Below, one piece after another: positions 1 through 10,708 of a DNA stretch of 64,000 nucleotides (positions are counted from its first letter, which is position 1; the number at the start of each line of letters is the position of its first letter). The notes beneath the pieces were generated by a model. The model was not told the DNA's origin. It saw nothing but the letters and a program-made list of their open reading frames with translations, and did no database searches. Both the position numbers and the translations under genes were made by a program. The DNA is from Simmondsia chinensis (lineage: Eukaryota; Streptophyta; Magnoliopsida; Caryophyllales; Simmondsiaceae), in assembly GCA_018398585.1 (NCBI GenBank), contig JAGTTD010000003.1:8254637-8318636 (forward strand). The letters are read 5' to 3'.

Positions 1-3000
1 TTGAGTCACGAGATCAGATGCACCCTTGATCGGAGCACCATTCTGAAAACAACTCTTTGTGGGCTAGGACAGGCGCTCAAGCTCGAGGAATGTACATTGT
101 GGGTTCAATCACGAGTTGAAAGGAAACTGCAACTTTTTTACTCATGGAATGGCTCGACTCCTCTTGGATTGACTGTGTCGATGGACCTTCCGATTGTTGA
201 AGAAATACTCAACAGTACAGGAGCATTGAAAATAAGGCATGCATGCCCCTTGGTTGCTGCATCCGAGGCTGTTGCTATCCGGGTTCCTCTTATACAGCTG
301 GAAGATCTTGAGACGAAGGATTGGCACGATAACACCATAGAAAGCTTAGTTATGGTTCTGGGCCTTCCTTCTCATGTTATAAGAAGATTGCATGACTATG
401 ACTTGGAAATTGTGGAGGCTGTTGCAGACCAGGTTTGATGTTTGACCTTCTTTCTTTTAGATTGAACACAGTTACTTGTGGCATATGCATAGTTGCAAGA
501 AACTTTTAAAATGGTAACATTTTCATACTCATAAATGTGATTCGGCGTTTTGAAGTCAGATGTGCATTTCCAACACATATCAAACATGACAGAAATGCAA
601 TTCAAACAATAATGAAATCATTTTGATAAAAAGACACTTATTATATGATCTATTGGCTAATTATATCACTCGATTTAAAGAATGATTGGATTGTATGGAT
701 ATATTGAAGTCTATTTTCTTACTCTTATTTATTGGAGTGCTAAATTTTCTTGGTTACTGCTTAACATTGACTTTGTTATAATACTTATGATTTAATGGTT
801 CAATGAATGACATTTCACTAAACTTTCTTGTACATCTAATATATAGCAATGTAAGTGTTTCCTCTACACTTCCAACCTTAGAAACTTCTATGACTGCTTG
901 CTCTCCTGTTTTCGCTCTCGCTCCCATTTCCACTTTGTGCAACTCTGGTCATAGGCTTCATTTGGCTAGAGAGAAAAGATATCTTCCCACCAGAAAAAGA
1001 TTTCTCCTAAGCATTTTTTTCTTATGCATCCATATTTGTAGTCTGCATTTTATCTTTGCTGGTACAACTTTTCTGTTACACTTGCCATAGAGGCATTGTA
1101 CAAGAATAGCATGTAGAGCATAGAATCAAATAAAAGTTGTTACATAACGACAATAAGTTTTATACATCAAGCTATTCTCCCTTTTGAATTGTGGGGGTTT
1201 TTTTTTTTCTGACTTATTTTGACATAGTACTCCGTTAGAATTTCTTCACAAACATGACATCAATTTCACACAATTCTTATATTTTTATAGTATTCCGTTG
1301 AAATATTTTTTTGCAAACTTAACATCAATTTCGCACAAGCACTATATTGCTAAAATTTAAGTTGTTTCTATACTAAGTTGACGCAATTAAAATGCAAGGA
1401 CCAAATTGATAAGCAAAGTATAGGGACTTGTAATGTAACTAACTCTATAATTATAATATACATTTGATAGCTTTTGACATGCAAATACATTTTTAAGTAT
1501 GTTTTCACAAATCAAATAAAATAATATATATTTGATACCTTGGCCTAGGTTTTATTTACTATCTGTTTATATTACTGGATCGTTACATCCCCCAATACCT
1601 TGCTCTTAATCACATTCTACTGTATTGAATAGAGAGTCGAAATAACTATGATTCAAACTATATATCTTAGAAGGAGGCTATGGTCCAACGTATAGATTCC
1701 ACGGAAACCTATGCTTCTCGTTCCTGTTCCACGTTTCCTGACATTCCACGTTCCAGGTATTAACTGTTCTGTTTATCTTATTGATTTGGGTTTTCTACAC
1801 AAAACTACCTTCAAAAGTTGTCATTTTTCACTTAACCACTACAATTTTTCAATTTCTTAGAAAACCTCCTTTAAAAGTTCAAAGTTCTCAATCAGTCACC
1901 AAATTTATACCGTTAGTTTTTCATTGAGGCTACATGTGTAAAAAAGCAACATACCCAGTGCCCCAAGGACTCCCATCTAAGCAGGGTCTGCGGGGGGCGG
2001 ATATATGCAGCCTTCCCCCTTCAAGGTATTACCCTTGAAGAGAGGCTATTTCTGAGTGTCCCCAACCTGAGGAGGGTGAGGACTTCCTAGGAGGTCACCC
2101 ATCCTAGTATTGCTCTCGCCCAAGCACGCTTAACTTCGAAGTTCTAATGTGATCCCGTGGCGGCGTGTTGGTACTCTCTTACTTTTGAGGCTACATGTGT
2201 AATTTTACATTTTTTTTATACAAAAAGGGGAAATAAACACACATTGTATGAGCGCATTTGATAAAGCAGTAAACCCTTAAATGGTCTTTATGGTAGGTTC
2301 CAATCCTACTACATGCTTGTATGTATAGAGATTCAGATTTGCGCATAGAACCACCTTAGTAGTACAATGTTTTACTAATCGAGCTAAAACCAACATGTGT
2401 TATGTTGTGCCCGATTATATATATAAATTAAGGAAAATCACATGTGTAATCCAAACAAATTACTAACGGTATTAATGTAGGTGCTTGATTGAATATATTT
2501 AAACTCTTAAAGGTGGTTTTCTGAAAAATTGAAAAGTTGTGGTGGTTATGTAAAAGATACCACTTTTGAAGGTTGGTTTTCTGTTTTTTTTTGGTTTTTA
2601 AAAAAAAAAAAGAGCCTTATTGATTTTACGTTGTCCTCTTGGTGTGGTTTGAAAATCAGAATTTAACGTGGAAAACCATGTCCTGTCTCTCATGAACATA
2701 GGCTGCTGTTGCTCTAGCTCATGCTTCTGCTGTAGACAAATCGAAGACGGCCTGTCATGAGCTTGTAAAGCAGAATACTAGATTTGAGATAGATCAACAA
2801 GAAACCAAGCGAGATTTCCATGCTTCAAAGGTGTTCTTAGATCTCCTGATACATCAGATGACACTACCAACTCGTGTGATGCTTATCTTATCGTCTCTTC
2901 TATTAGAAACCAACTTGAACCCTGAGCAAAGGGTGAGGATCGAGAGTGTACGGAGGGAAAGCAGTTCTATAGAAACGTTCATTAAGAATGCAAGAGATAT

Positions 3001-6000
3001 TGCTACACTTGAAGATGGTCGCTTACAGTTTGAGATTGTAATGTTTAATCTCCATGATGCCTTCAGGGAGGTAACTATTCCGAACTTTATTTTTTGTGTA
3101 AGAAAAGAAACGGTGCCGAGAGGGAATTAATGTTCAATATATTAATGATGTCCTGAAAGAAAAGGAAAACACATCGAATATGGACTATTTAGAGCATTGT
3201 ATTAGGACCACCTACAAACTTCAAACATTAAATCAAAATAGCAAACATGGATGAAAGTAGTGGGGGAAAGAGTAAGCATCCAAATTTATGTGGTTCGACT
3301 GTGCCTATGTCCACGGAGGGGGAACAACAGAATTCCCTATAAAAACGAGGTATACAACAATGTTTCACTTACACCCTACCTCTGACTGTTTTTCATCTTC
3401 TTGCTTTCTTCTGCCATATTTAGCAGAAGTGGACCCTATTTATAGGTCTCCAGAGCAATTACACTTGAGAGCCCAAGAATTACCATTAAGATCTTAATAA
3501 TTCTAGCCATAAATGTGGCTGTTAGGTAGGTCATCAATCTCCAAACTTAACACTTAATTGTTTTAACATAAGACTTGGAACTAGATTAACTATGAATCAG
3601 ATTGACATGAATTCGCATTCGATCGGTATGAAGTTATAAGATCGATAAAATGTATCGCAAAAAGAACTGATGCACATCAAATCTGTTTAGTTTGTGATAT
3701 TTAATTGATTAGTATACAACTCCCCATAATTTAAAAGGAAACTGAAAAGCATTTTGATGTTTCATATAATTGGTACACTCTATTTATGATCATGAGTTCA
3801 TAATACATACATGAAAAATAATCTTGACATATGGAATCATTATCAGGTTTGGATCACAATTGGATAATCATATTATCTTGTTCCATCCATAACTGATTAT
3901 TTAATGCAAAAAATCTGACCGTTCCTAAGTCTCCTTAACATTGTGATGTAGCACAACTTGCTACTAAAAAACTGAATTCAACTTTATTTCTTTCATAACT
4001 AAATGGGTTTTTTTTACGTAAAAATACCTTTAAAAGTTATCTTTTACTCAACCACCACTACTTTTTAATTTTTCAGAAAACCACCTCTTAAAGTCCAAAA
4101 TTTTTTAATCAACCACCTTAAATCATGTTGTTAACTATCCGTTAAATATTACATGACTTCCACATGGATTTTAGCTTAGCTTTTTATTTTTTGAAGGCAC
4201 ATGAAGCATTAGCCGAAACTACTCAAGTTGACAGAGCATTCACCAACCCCTCCCCCACCTATGCGATCCCGAAGGATTTTGAAAGAGTGGGGATTCCAAC
4301 CTCGGTGAGGGAGAACTGGAAAGTGCTTAGCCGACTTAGATATTCTAAATCATGCTTAATAGGCACTCTAAAATCCATATAAGAGCCACTAGTAGGTAAT
4401 AAAAAATTAGCGATGTGATTTAAGGTAGTTGATTGAAACATTTTGAACTTTTGGAAGTGGTTTTTTGAAAATTTTAAAAGTTGTGGTGATTAAGCGAGAC
4501 ATTTTTCAAGGTGGTTTATATAAAAAAAAAACCCCTAATTAAAAATAATGAATTATAAAACTATATTTATGGGCGAAAACAAATCCTATTAGATAGCTAA
4601 AGAGATAAATTAGAAATTAATTAATAAACTACTTGTCTAAGTTAACATGAACAAAATTATTTTCTTAACTAAAATTATGATAAATAAAATATCTATTGAC
4701 TTAAAAGATATATTCTATTTTAACCCTATCAATTAAACATCTTCTGTTTTGCTGCATCACATCTTCTATTGTAACATATCAAGTCCTCTACAAGCATTAA
4801 ACATCTTCTATTGTACTGCGTCACATAGTCTATTTCAACAAGCCTTCAACATCATTTTTGACGGAACTTAAAACTGTTTCGATATCCTGTTGCTGCAGGT
4901 TATTTCTATGGTAGAGTCAGTAGCTGCGATGAAGAAGCTGTCTCTGTCGCTTCGTATATCCCCAAAGTTGCCTGAAGTTGTTGTTGGGGATGCAGAGCGG
5001 CTCAAGCTGATTATTCTAAGTGTTTTGGCTAATGCTGTCAAATTTACAGAAGAAGGGTATGTTTCTGTTACAGCATGGGTTGCAGCACGCGAGCCATTGG
5101 GAGGTTGGTATCGTGACGAATCCTTGGCAAAGTTGAATGGAGAGAACTTTTACTTGTGGGTTCAGGTTGGTTACTGTTTCTTCAATGTTTTGTTGTATCT
5201 GTCTATATTTTAGATTATGTTTGCTGTGTGGTTTGGGAAATTGATGATATGTATGGTTAGGTGTTGTGAGGCTCGCCAGCTAGCTCGCCGACATTTACTC
5301 TCAACTTGACATGAGGCTGAACTTAGCTCTGCTTGGGTAAGCTTGGACTGGCATGGCTAGCTTCAAATAGGGCTCAGCTAGTTTTGCCTCATTTAGCTTA
5401 AGTTTGGCTCATCAAGGCTTGAATTTGACTCATTGATGTGTGCATTTAATGAAGCTCACTGTTAGGTTATGTCTCAAATTACTTGTTTTATTTTTATATG
5501 GGGCTGCCGTGGGGTCACCGATCGATCGGGAGGGAAAGCCGATCGATCGGGTGATTTAAGAAAAGGATTCGGAATTTTGGCAGTAAAGGGGCCGATGCCG
5601 ATCGATCGGGAGTCGTTTTCCTCCGGCCCTAATTATTTTCTATAAATAAGGGTTTAGGGTTTCAGTATTTGGTGAGAGGTTTCTCCCATACGTATCCAAT
5701 CAAAGTGTGGTGAGCCGCCATTAAGAAAAAGAGGTGATTTCGTAATTCCTCCAAGATATTCGAGTGCTACGAGAGTTCAGAGGGAGTGATTGTAATTCTT
5801 CCATATATCTCGTTTGAGAAGTGTCGTTGTAATTCTTCCGTTCAGTTAATAAAGAATCTCCATCTCCGCCCGTGGTTTTCTCCCCTCTCGATTGTAGAGG
5901 GGTTTCCACGTAAATATTGTGTGTTCTTGTTTTGTTCTTTCTTTCTCCATATTTGTTTACTTCTCGTTTTGCGTGAGTCATATTATTTGAATCGAATCTT

Positions 6001-8747
6001 GTTGCCAGGGTTTTCGCTTCCGCATTAAGTTTTCCTCCACAAATTGGTATCTTAGTATACTAGATTTGTTTAAGTTCCCTTTCACTCACTTATCATGTAT
6101 AAGCTCACAAGCCTAAGCTCCACTAGGCTTGGATTTGGCTTGCTTGGCTAACCGAGTTGACTCCACAACACTGGAGCTGTATGACGGCAAGTAGTTCACA
6201 AAGCTTACAAGCTAGCATGACTCATATAACCTCAAGTCTTAATGCAGTACTTATCGAAAACATGAATACATGATCACTTACTTCATTGCATTATGAAGTT
6301 TCAAGTTGCACTAGTAGCACAAAAATGAGAGTACTTTATGCCATACTAACTTGTATTAAGTGTGTCAATTTAGTTTTTAAACTTTTAATTGTCAATTTTT
6401 GTCCTTGGACATTTTATATAATCTCAATGCAGATCTAACAACCTTTCACACGAGCCTATTTTGCTGCTAATAAAAGGTCCATTGACTAAGTTGGCGCAAA
6501 ACCAAACTTTAAGTATTGAACCAAGACATTAAGCAAAGTACAAGATATATTCTGGGAAAACAAAACTTGTATAAAATAGAAGCAAATGAAAGACTTTGAG
6601 AAAACTCTCACAGAACCGACAATGAGCATGTGCGAATAGCTTCGGTTTTGTCAGTTCTAACAGTAGAAGATAACATGGCTATGTTGCAGGTAAAGGATTC
6701 AGGGTGTGGAATTGACCCAGATGATATTACTAAAGTTTTCGATCTCCTCACCGATTATGAAAGTCTTTTCGATGATAGCAATGCCGGTGGGATTAGTCTT
6801 GCCATCTGTAAGAGGTACCTCCATCATTTCTATTGAGCTAACTTAGCGTATACTTCGTTTAAACAATGGCTTCATACAATCCGTTTACCTTTTAGAAGGT
6901 GGGTCTCCATAATCAGCAAGATTGTTCCATTGATTTGGAGGTCATCAATTTCAAATAGGGGTGTAAATGAGCCAAGCAAGCAAGCCAGCAGGCTCTCACA
7001 AGCTAGCTCGTCATAAAGCTCAAAATGCTCCGCTTGTTTCAAGCTCGAGCCTAGTTGAGCACTTCGTTAAGCTTATCAAGTCGAGTCGAAGACAAATGAA
7101 ACTCCAGACCGTAGCCTCGTGTGCGTAAACAAGTCTATGTGAGCCAATATAATTTATTAATTACAAGTAAGCTAAGTGTGAGCCTAAATGAACCAAGACC
7201 GAGCCTAAATGAGCTCAGATTGAGCTTAAATGAGCCTAAATTTGCAAACCGAGCCAAGCCCGAGCCTATGACAAGCAGAGCTTGACCTTTAAGATTCCGA
7301 GCTTCGAGTCGAGCTCAAGCTGAGGTAAATGTAAACAACCCGAGCGTCGAGCCTAACGGGGTAGGCCTTGGCTCAATACGCCCAAAAGTTCATGTCCTGA
7401 AATAGGATCTCTATAGAAGCAGAGATGCAGATTTTTTTTCGACACCTACAGTTCTTAATCGCAGCCTGTAGTGTTGCGAATACTATGGTGTGAGCCACAG
7501 CGATAGTGTCGGTTTTAATATAAGAGAACACCAATTGCTTATAAGCATTATGTTTGTACAATTGAATAGGTAGTCATACAAACATTTCCTTGTTATAACC
7601 CTTTTATAGTTTGTTATATATAAATGCATTACTTATAAGCAGTGGGGGCACTCCCCCAGTCAATTTCGGATCTATGTAATAGTACTTGGGCGCATAAACT
7701 CTGTTTCTATTCAAATTTAAATACAGTGGGGACTTAAACAAAATTAGTTGAGTTGATGCTCTAGTGGTAAGCAAGCACATGTGTTTTTTTTTCCTCCACT
7801 AGGTCGTGGGTTCAATCCTCGATGCCCACACCTTCATTTGTTTTTTCTCAAGTTTCTTTTTGGGCCCCCTTATTCCCCTTTTATAAAAAGTTTTATTTTA
7901 TATTGAACAATTTTTTAACCCAAAAAATAATAACTATTTAATACATTTTTTATATGCTAATATCTATGTTTTTTAATTTATATTTTATTATAATGTTATT
8001 TCAATAATTATATATTTAATTTTAGTTAATAATTATTTAATAAATTTGTTGTTTTTATTTTGTTACATCTATGGACCCTGCATTATTAAAATACTAGATC
8101 TGCTACTGATAATAACCTATAAATATTATACAATAACTAATATATTTGAGGAAAATAATATACTCTTAAATTGTCACTATGTATAAGTTCGAATCTCACT
8201 ACATGTTTGTGTGTATGGTGATTCGAACCTACGTATAGAGCCATCTTAGCAGCCGAATGCTTTACCAATTGAACTAAAACCAATATGTGTTATATTTTTT
8301 GCTATTTGAGGTATAACCTAAGTAAAATCACATGTATTTCCCAAATGAAATAACTGCATTAATACAAGTCGTTGATGAAAATATTTAAACCTTTGTATAT
8401 GATTTTTTTGAAAATTGAAAAGTTGTTAAGTGAAATATAACTATTTCAAAGGTGATTTTCTATAAAAGAAACGCAATCGAATACTTGACACTGTAGATTT
8501 TACGTTGGCAGTGGCACAGCCACATTCTTCTTATTTAACATGATCTTCCCACACTAAATTCAAAATGATTGAACACAGGCTTGTGAAGCTCATGGGAGGT
8601 GATATATGGCTTGAAAGCAAAGGCGAAGATGAGGGCACCGTCACTACGTTCATCATCAAACTCAGAAGCTGCAAGCGGGCAGAACCGGTGGTTGGAGGGC
8701 ATGTCCTGACCCACCGTTTGTCGCACCGAAAATATCCTTCATTGTGA
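1..8747 (+). CDS. ERS1: ERS1-like ethylene receptor, 3' part (GAF + histidine kinase, no receiver)
   Basis: Five exons are readable: 1-432, 2702-3070, 4899-5165, 6690-6814 and 8579-8747. All junctions are GT-AG and phases are consistent, giving 453 codons plus TGA at 8745-8747. The 5' end, with the ethylene-binding membrane segments, lies before the window. Exon 1 is the GAF domain (HEIR, LDRSTILKTTL, AVAIRVPL, VEAVADQ), about 12 residues shorter in one loop than I expect for ETR1. Exon 2 carries the HisKA helix with the phospho-acceptor context changed to IHQMTLPT (family: HEMRTP), then LSSLLLETNLNPEQR. Exon 3 has the N box NAVKFT. Exon 4 has the G1 box DSGCGI, a degraded F box (VFDLLTD) and G2 changed to GISLAICKR (family: GLGLAICKR). 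Exon 5 ends the ATPase fold at LMGGDIWLES, then a short tail and stop. The missing receiver domain and the intron pattern point to ERS1 rather than ETR1 or subfamily II. The family sits in the ER membrane and signals through CTR1. A diverged paralogue or early pseudogene is possible, but the frame is intact. Confidence 0.88.
1924..1941 (+). repeat. Target-site duplication, left copy (5S-SINE)
   Basis: This 18-bp sequence is repeated exactly at 2185-2202 and brackets the 5S-derived SINE. A direct repeat of this length is the usual mark of LINE-assisted retroposition. Confidence 0.85.
1942..2184 (-). mobile_element. 5S rRNA-derived SINE with RTE LINE 3' tail
   Basis: A 243-bp insertion is flanked by a perfect 18-bp direct repeat, TTGAGGCTACATGTGTAA, at 1924-1941 and 2185-2202. 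Read on the minus strand, the first half (2180 to about 2070) is a near-complete 5S rRNA gene sequence. It keeps the internal pol III promoter: A box GAAGTTAAGCGTGC, then the intermediate element and C box around ACTAGGATGGGTGACC. The second half (about 2067 to 1942) matches the 3' end of the RTE LINEs in this window (GGTTGGGG, AAGGCTGC, CAGACCCTGCTT, CACTGGGT) and ends in GTTGCTTTT. One duplication encloses both halves, so they inserted together, as in SINE3-type elements. An independent 5S pseudogene next to a LINE tail is unlikely for that reason. Confidence 0.8.
2185..2202 (+). repeat. Target-site duplication, right copy (5S-SINE)
   Basis: Identical to 1924-1941. It directly abuts the 5' end of the 5S half of the element. 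Confidence 0.85.
2290..2395 (-). mobile_element. tRNA-like SINE-type segment in intron 1
   Basis: On the minus strand there is an A-box-like stretch (TTAGCTCGATTAGTAAAACA) followed by a weakened B-box region. The same unit occurs at about 8160-8285 with better boxes. In both places it sits next to the right arm of the long-TIR element, so it may be an internal part of that element rather than an independent SINE. Confidence 0.45.
4010..4540. mobile_element. Long-TIR element, intron 2 copy
   Basis: The arms at about 4020-4140 and 4400-4520 are imperfect inverted repeats of the same family as at 1790-2590. On the left, AACCACCTCTTAAAGTCC and TTAATCAACCACCTTAAATC pair with the reverse-complement stretches on the right (GATTTAAGGTAGTTGATTGA, TTGGAAGTGG). 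It lies in receptor intron 2 (3071-4898). The rest of that intron shows nothing recognisable. Confidence 0.6.
5260..6200. repeat. GAGCTC/GGCTTG-rich hAT-MITE-like sequence, split by an LTR
   Basis: The flanks of the solo LTR (5260-5459 and 6090-6180) are full of AGCTTGGCT, GCTCGCC and AGCCTAAGCTC motifs. These resemble the elements at 6957 and 53300. Its own ends are not clear. It lies in receptor intron 3 (5166-6689). Confidence 0.45.
5460..6084 (+). mobile_element. Copia solo LTR in receptor intron 3
   Basis: This 625-bp unit starts TGTTAGG and ends TTCA, and is bracketed by the 5-bp duplication CTCAC (5455-5459 and 6085-6089). No internal retroelement sequence lies beside it, so it is a solo LTR left by LTR-LTR recombination. 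A cluster of CGATCGATCGG palindromes occurs at 5518-5612. TATAAATAAGG at about 5641 is a likely retroelement TATA box. The same LTR family is at 63066-63654 on the other strand; shared blocks include CCCTCTCGATTG and the CAAATTGRTATC end. Confidence 0.82.
6957..7370. mobile_element. hAT-type MITE remnant (AGGGGTGTAAATGAGCC family)
   Basis: It begins with AGGGGTGTAAATGAGCCAAG, the same terminus as the complete element at 53300-54116. The body is rich in GAGCCTAAATGAGC and AGCTCGAG motifs. The right end is decayed, fading at about 7320-7370 (GGTAAATGTAAACAACCCGAG). It lies in receptor intron 4 (6815-8578). Confidence 0.6.
7748..7840 (+). mobile_element. tRNA-derived SINE-like segment
   Basis: The stretch contains an A-box-like TAGTGGTAAGC and a good B box, GGGTTCAATCCTCGATGCCC, at tRNA-like spacing inside receptor intron 4. 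It is interrupted by a T-rich run and does not fold as a complete tRNA by eye. A tRNA pseudogene is the alternative. Confidence 0.5.
8160..8470 (-). mobile_element. tRNA-like segment plus right arm of the long-TIR element, intron 4
   Basis: On the minus strand, TTAGTTCAATTGGTAAAGCA (A-box context) is followed by TAGGTTCGAATCAC (B box). To its right, 8340-8465 repeats the right arm found in introns 1 and 2 (GAAAATTGAAAAGTTGT, TTTCAAAGGTGATTTTCT). No left arm was found, so this is a partial copy. Confidence 0.5.
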
Positions 8748-9106
8748 AACTTCTGAAGCTAACTTTCTCATGCAAAACATGACTTTGTTGTCATGAGTCT
8801 CAGGGTAGTTTTCTGCTCTATGGTGTCCTATATACTGGTATTGAAGTATTTTCAAAATAAAGTTATTTGGCCCACTCTTAGTATGTGTGTGGATACATAG
8901 ATTACAATGCTCACATTTCAGTAAGGTCCGTTGGATGGTTTGTGTCAGCACACAACTTACAGATCCAATAGTACTCAGAAAATTGGGTTGCATGTGGACA
9001 CAAAAGGTAGTTTTGACTATTATTTGGCACAGTTGTTGGTGCAAAATCTTTGAATACTTACAATACTTGCAAATGGATAACCAAATGATCTTAGGTGTTG
9101 AGGCCG
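8748..9106. other. 3' flank of the receptor gene, no gene seen
   Basis: About 360 bp between the receptor stop codon and the copia LTR. An AATAAAGT at about 8856 could serve as a polyadenylation signal. Short open frames on both strands have no recognisable content. Confidence 0.5.
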
Positions 9107-9803
9107 TGTAATCACTTTCCTTAAGATTTATTTCGGCGTACAAAATAGTCCCGAGAATACATCAACAACCAAAATAAAGTGAGAGTGTCTAAGAGGAGAG
9201 ATTAAGTGAGATGTAGAGAGAATGATGTTTTGCAAAAACGTTTACAAACAATGCACTCACACTTTGATCTTTCTTTCAAAGTTCTTCTCAATCTTTTCTC
9301 TCTCAAATTCTTGATGCAAATGTTGTTGTAATGAAAACAAGGGATATTCATGTGTATTTAATGCTTAAAGACGTCCCAAAAGCAACCAAACAAACCGCCA
9401 AAAAATTCTGAAAAACCGCGCACAATAACTGTCAAAACCGCCCTATGTGTCGACACACAGATCGACATATAGCTCTCTGTAAGTCTGTGTGTCGAAGGGT
9501 GTGTCGATACACACTTCAGCACACAACTTATTGTAAACCTGTGTGTCGACACACAGCTGCATTCACTGTGCTTCTCTAAAGGCTATGTGTCAACACACAG
9601 GCAATGTGTGTCAACATACAACTGCCTTCTTGCGGTTCTGTAGGATTGTGTGTTGACACACTAGCCCTGTGTGTCGACACACACCCTTAGCATGACATAA
9701 ACACTTAAACATGTATTGGGACAATCTTAAACACATCTTTTAAATACATCTTAAACAAACATTCAACACTTTATTCATTACATATTTTGAAAATACATCA
9801 ACA
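9107..9803 (-). repeat. 3' LTR of the copia element
   Basis: The right boundary is well placed. On the minus strand a purine-rich GTGGGGA precedes TGTTGATG, which starts the LTR at 9803. The other end at 9107 (minus TGATTACA) is my best guess. The LTR contains at least seven TGTGTCGACACACA-type palindromes between 9447 and 9690. Confidence 0.65.
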
Positions 9804-10492
9804 GTCCCCACAATTTTCAAAATTCAATCAATCTGGAATAATAACATCTCAATTACAAGAGATCTTATTGTGCATCAATGAGGTTGTCTCGCGTTTGAAC
9901 TCCTAGCTAATGAAGAGACCATACAGCTAATCGGATCGAAAATGCTAGACCAAGCTTTGAACCATACAACCCAGTTGACTAACCGACTATCTCATCACAC
10001 ACAAGACGTACTCCCCGTACACATTCTACAACTCTCAGATCGATACATTTATCCTTCATGAGTGTTTCAAAGTCAAAACTTTAATCAAAAATCACCCCTT
10101 TGAAGCGGCCAAACTTCAACATTCACTAAGGTGGACCTCGTTGATTATGTCCCTGTGATGCGACATTCAACAAAAATTAAACTAAGGTCCATTAAGAGCA
10201 TAGCTCATCCTCTTAGTATCTCTGATGCAGGTACCATGCACTTCACATCGGGATGGAAAAATTCTCATTTAGTGCTTGCAGTCACACAGATGACAAGTCT
10301 CTCTCATTGAACTCAAAACCCAGCGTCATACTATGCGTCGAGTTGAGGGCGTATCATGGGTAACTAAAATTTGACAGGTTTCAACCCCATCCCTTCATTT
10401 GTTCTCAGAACCAAGTCTCTGACTAGGCTTTTCATAAATGGATCCACTAGATTCTGACTTGTTCTCACAAAGCCCACAGTGATAACACCTTC

Positions 10493-10708
10493 TCAGATAT
10501 GATGTCTCACTATACTATGCCTTACACCAATGTGTTTGGACTTCCCGTTATATACCTCACTGTACGCTCTAAAAAGCGTAGCCTGACTATCACAATGGAT
10601 AGATATCGGTGAGATCGGCTTAGGCCACAAAGGTAACTCATACCAGAGATCCTTTAACCACTCAGCTTCTTTTGCCGTAGACGCAAGAGCTATAAACTCT
10701 ACCGCCAT
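10493..10708 (-). pseudogene. Copia RNase H fragment
   Basis: The 71-residue stretch reads VEFIALASTAKEAEWLKDL, HCDSQATL, then SKHIGVRHSIVR. These are the hallmark blocks of copia RNase H (usually EAEYIA, CDNQSAI and KHIDIRYHFIR). The usual EAEY acidic position is altered. The reading frame breaks on both sides. Confidence 0.8.

Larger units (their letters stand above)
1790..2590. mobile_element. Long-TIR (foldback or MULE-like) element, intron 1 copy
   Basis: The left arm (about 1793-1918) is near-complementary to the right arm (about 2461-2590). For example CTTCAAAAGTTG and TACCGTTAGT on the left pair with the reverse complements ACTAACGGTA and CACTTTTGAAGG on the right. The arms are about 125 bp. 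The interior holds the 5S-LINE element and a tRNA-like unit (about 2290-2395). Related copies lie in introns 2 and 4 of the same gene. No transposase is present. I could not fix a target duplication, so the superfamily is uncertain. Confidence 0.6.
433..2701 (+). other. Receptor intron 1, repeat-filled
   Basis: This 2.27-kb intron opens with GT after GCAGACCAG and closes with AG before GCTGCTGTTGC. From 1200 to 1440 there are two imperfect copies of a short unit containing ACTCCGTT and ACATCAATTT. The stretch from about 1790 to 2590 is a long-inverted-repeat element that encloses both the 5S-derived element and a tRNA-like segment. I see no conserved coding sequence inside the intron. Confidence 0.8.

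Noticed and set aside
2070..2180. A functional 5S rRNA gene
   Set aside because: It lies singly in an intron inside a target duplication, has substitutions, lacks the normal 5' start and the T-run terminator, and is fused to a LINE tail. It is part of a SINE-type element.
7748..7840. A genuine tRNA gene
   Set aside because: A- and B-box-like motifs are present, but the spacing is broken by a T-rich run and no full cloverleaf can be formed by eye.
9447..9690. A CRISPR-like array (repeated palindromes with spacers)
   Set aside because: Units are 12-16 bp palindromes at irregular spacing inside a copia LTR of a plant genome. There are no conserved repeats of CRISPR length and no cas genes.
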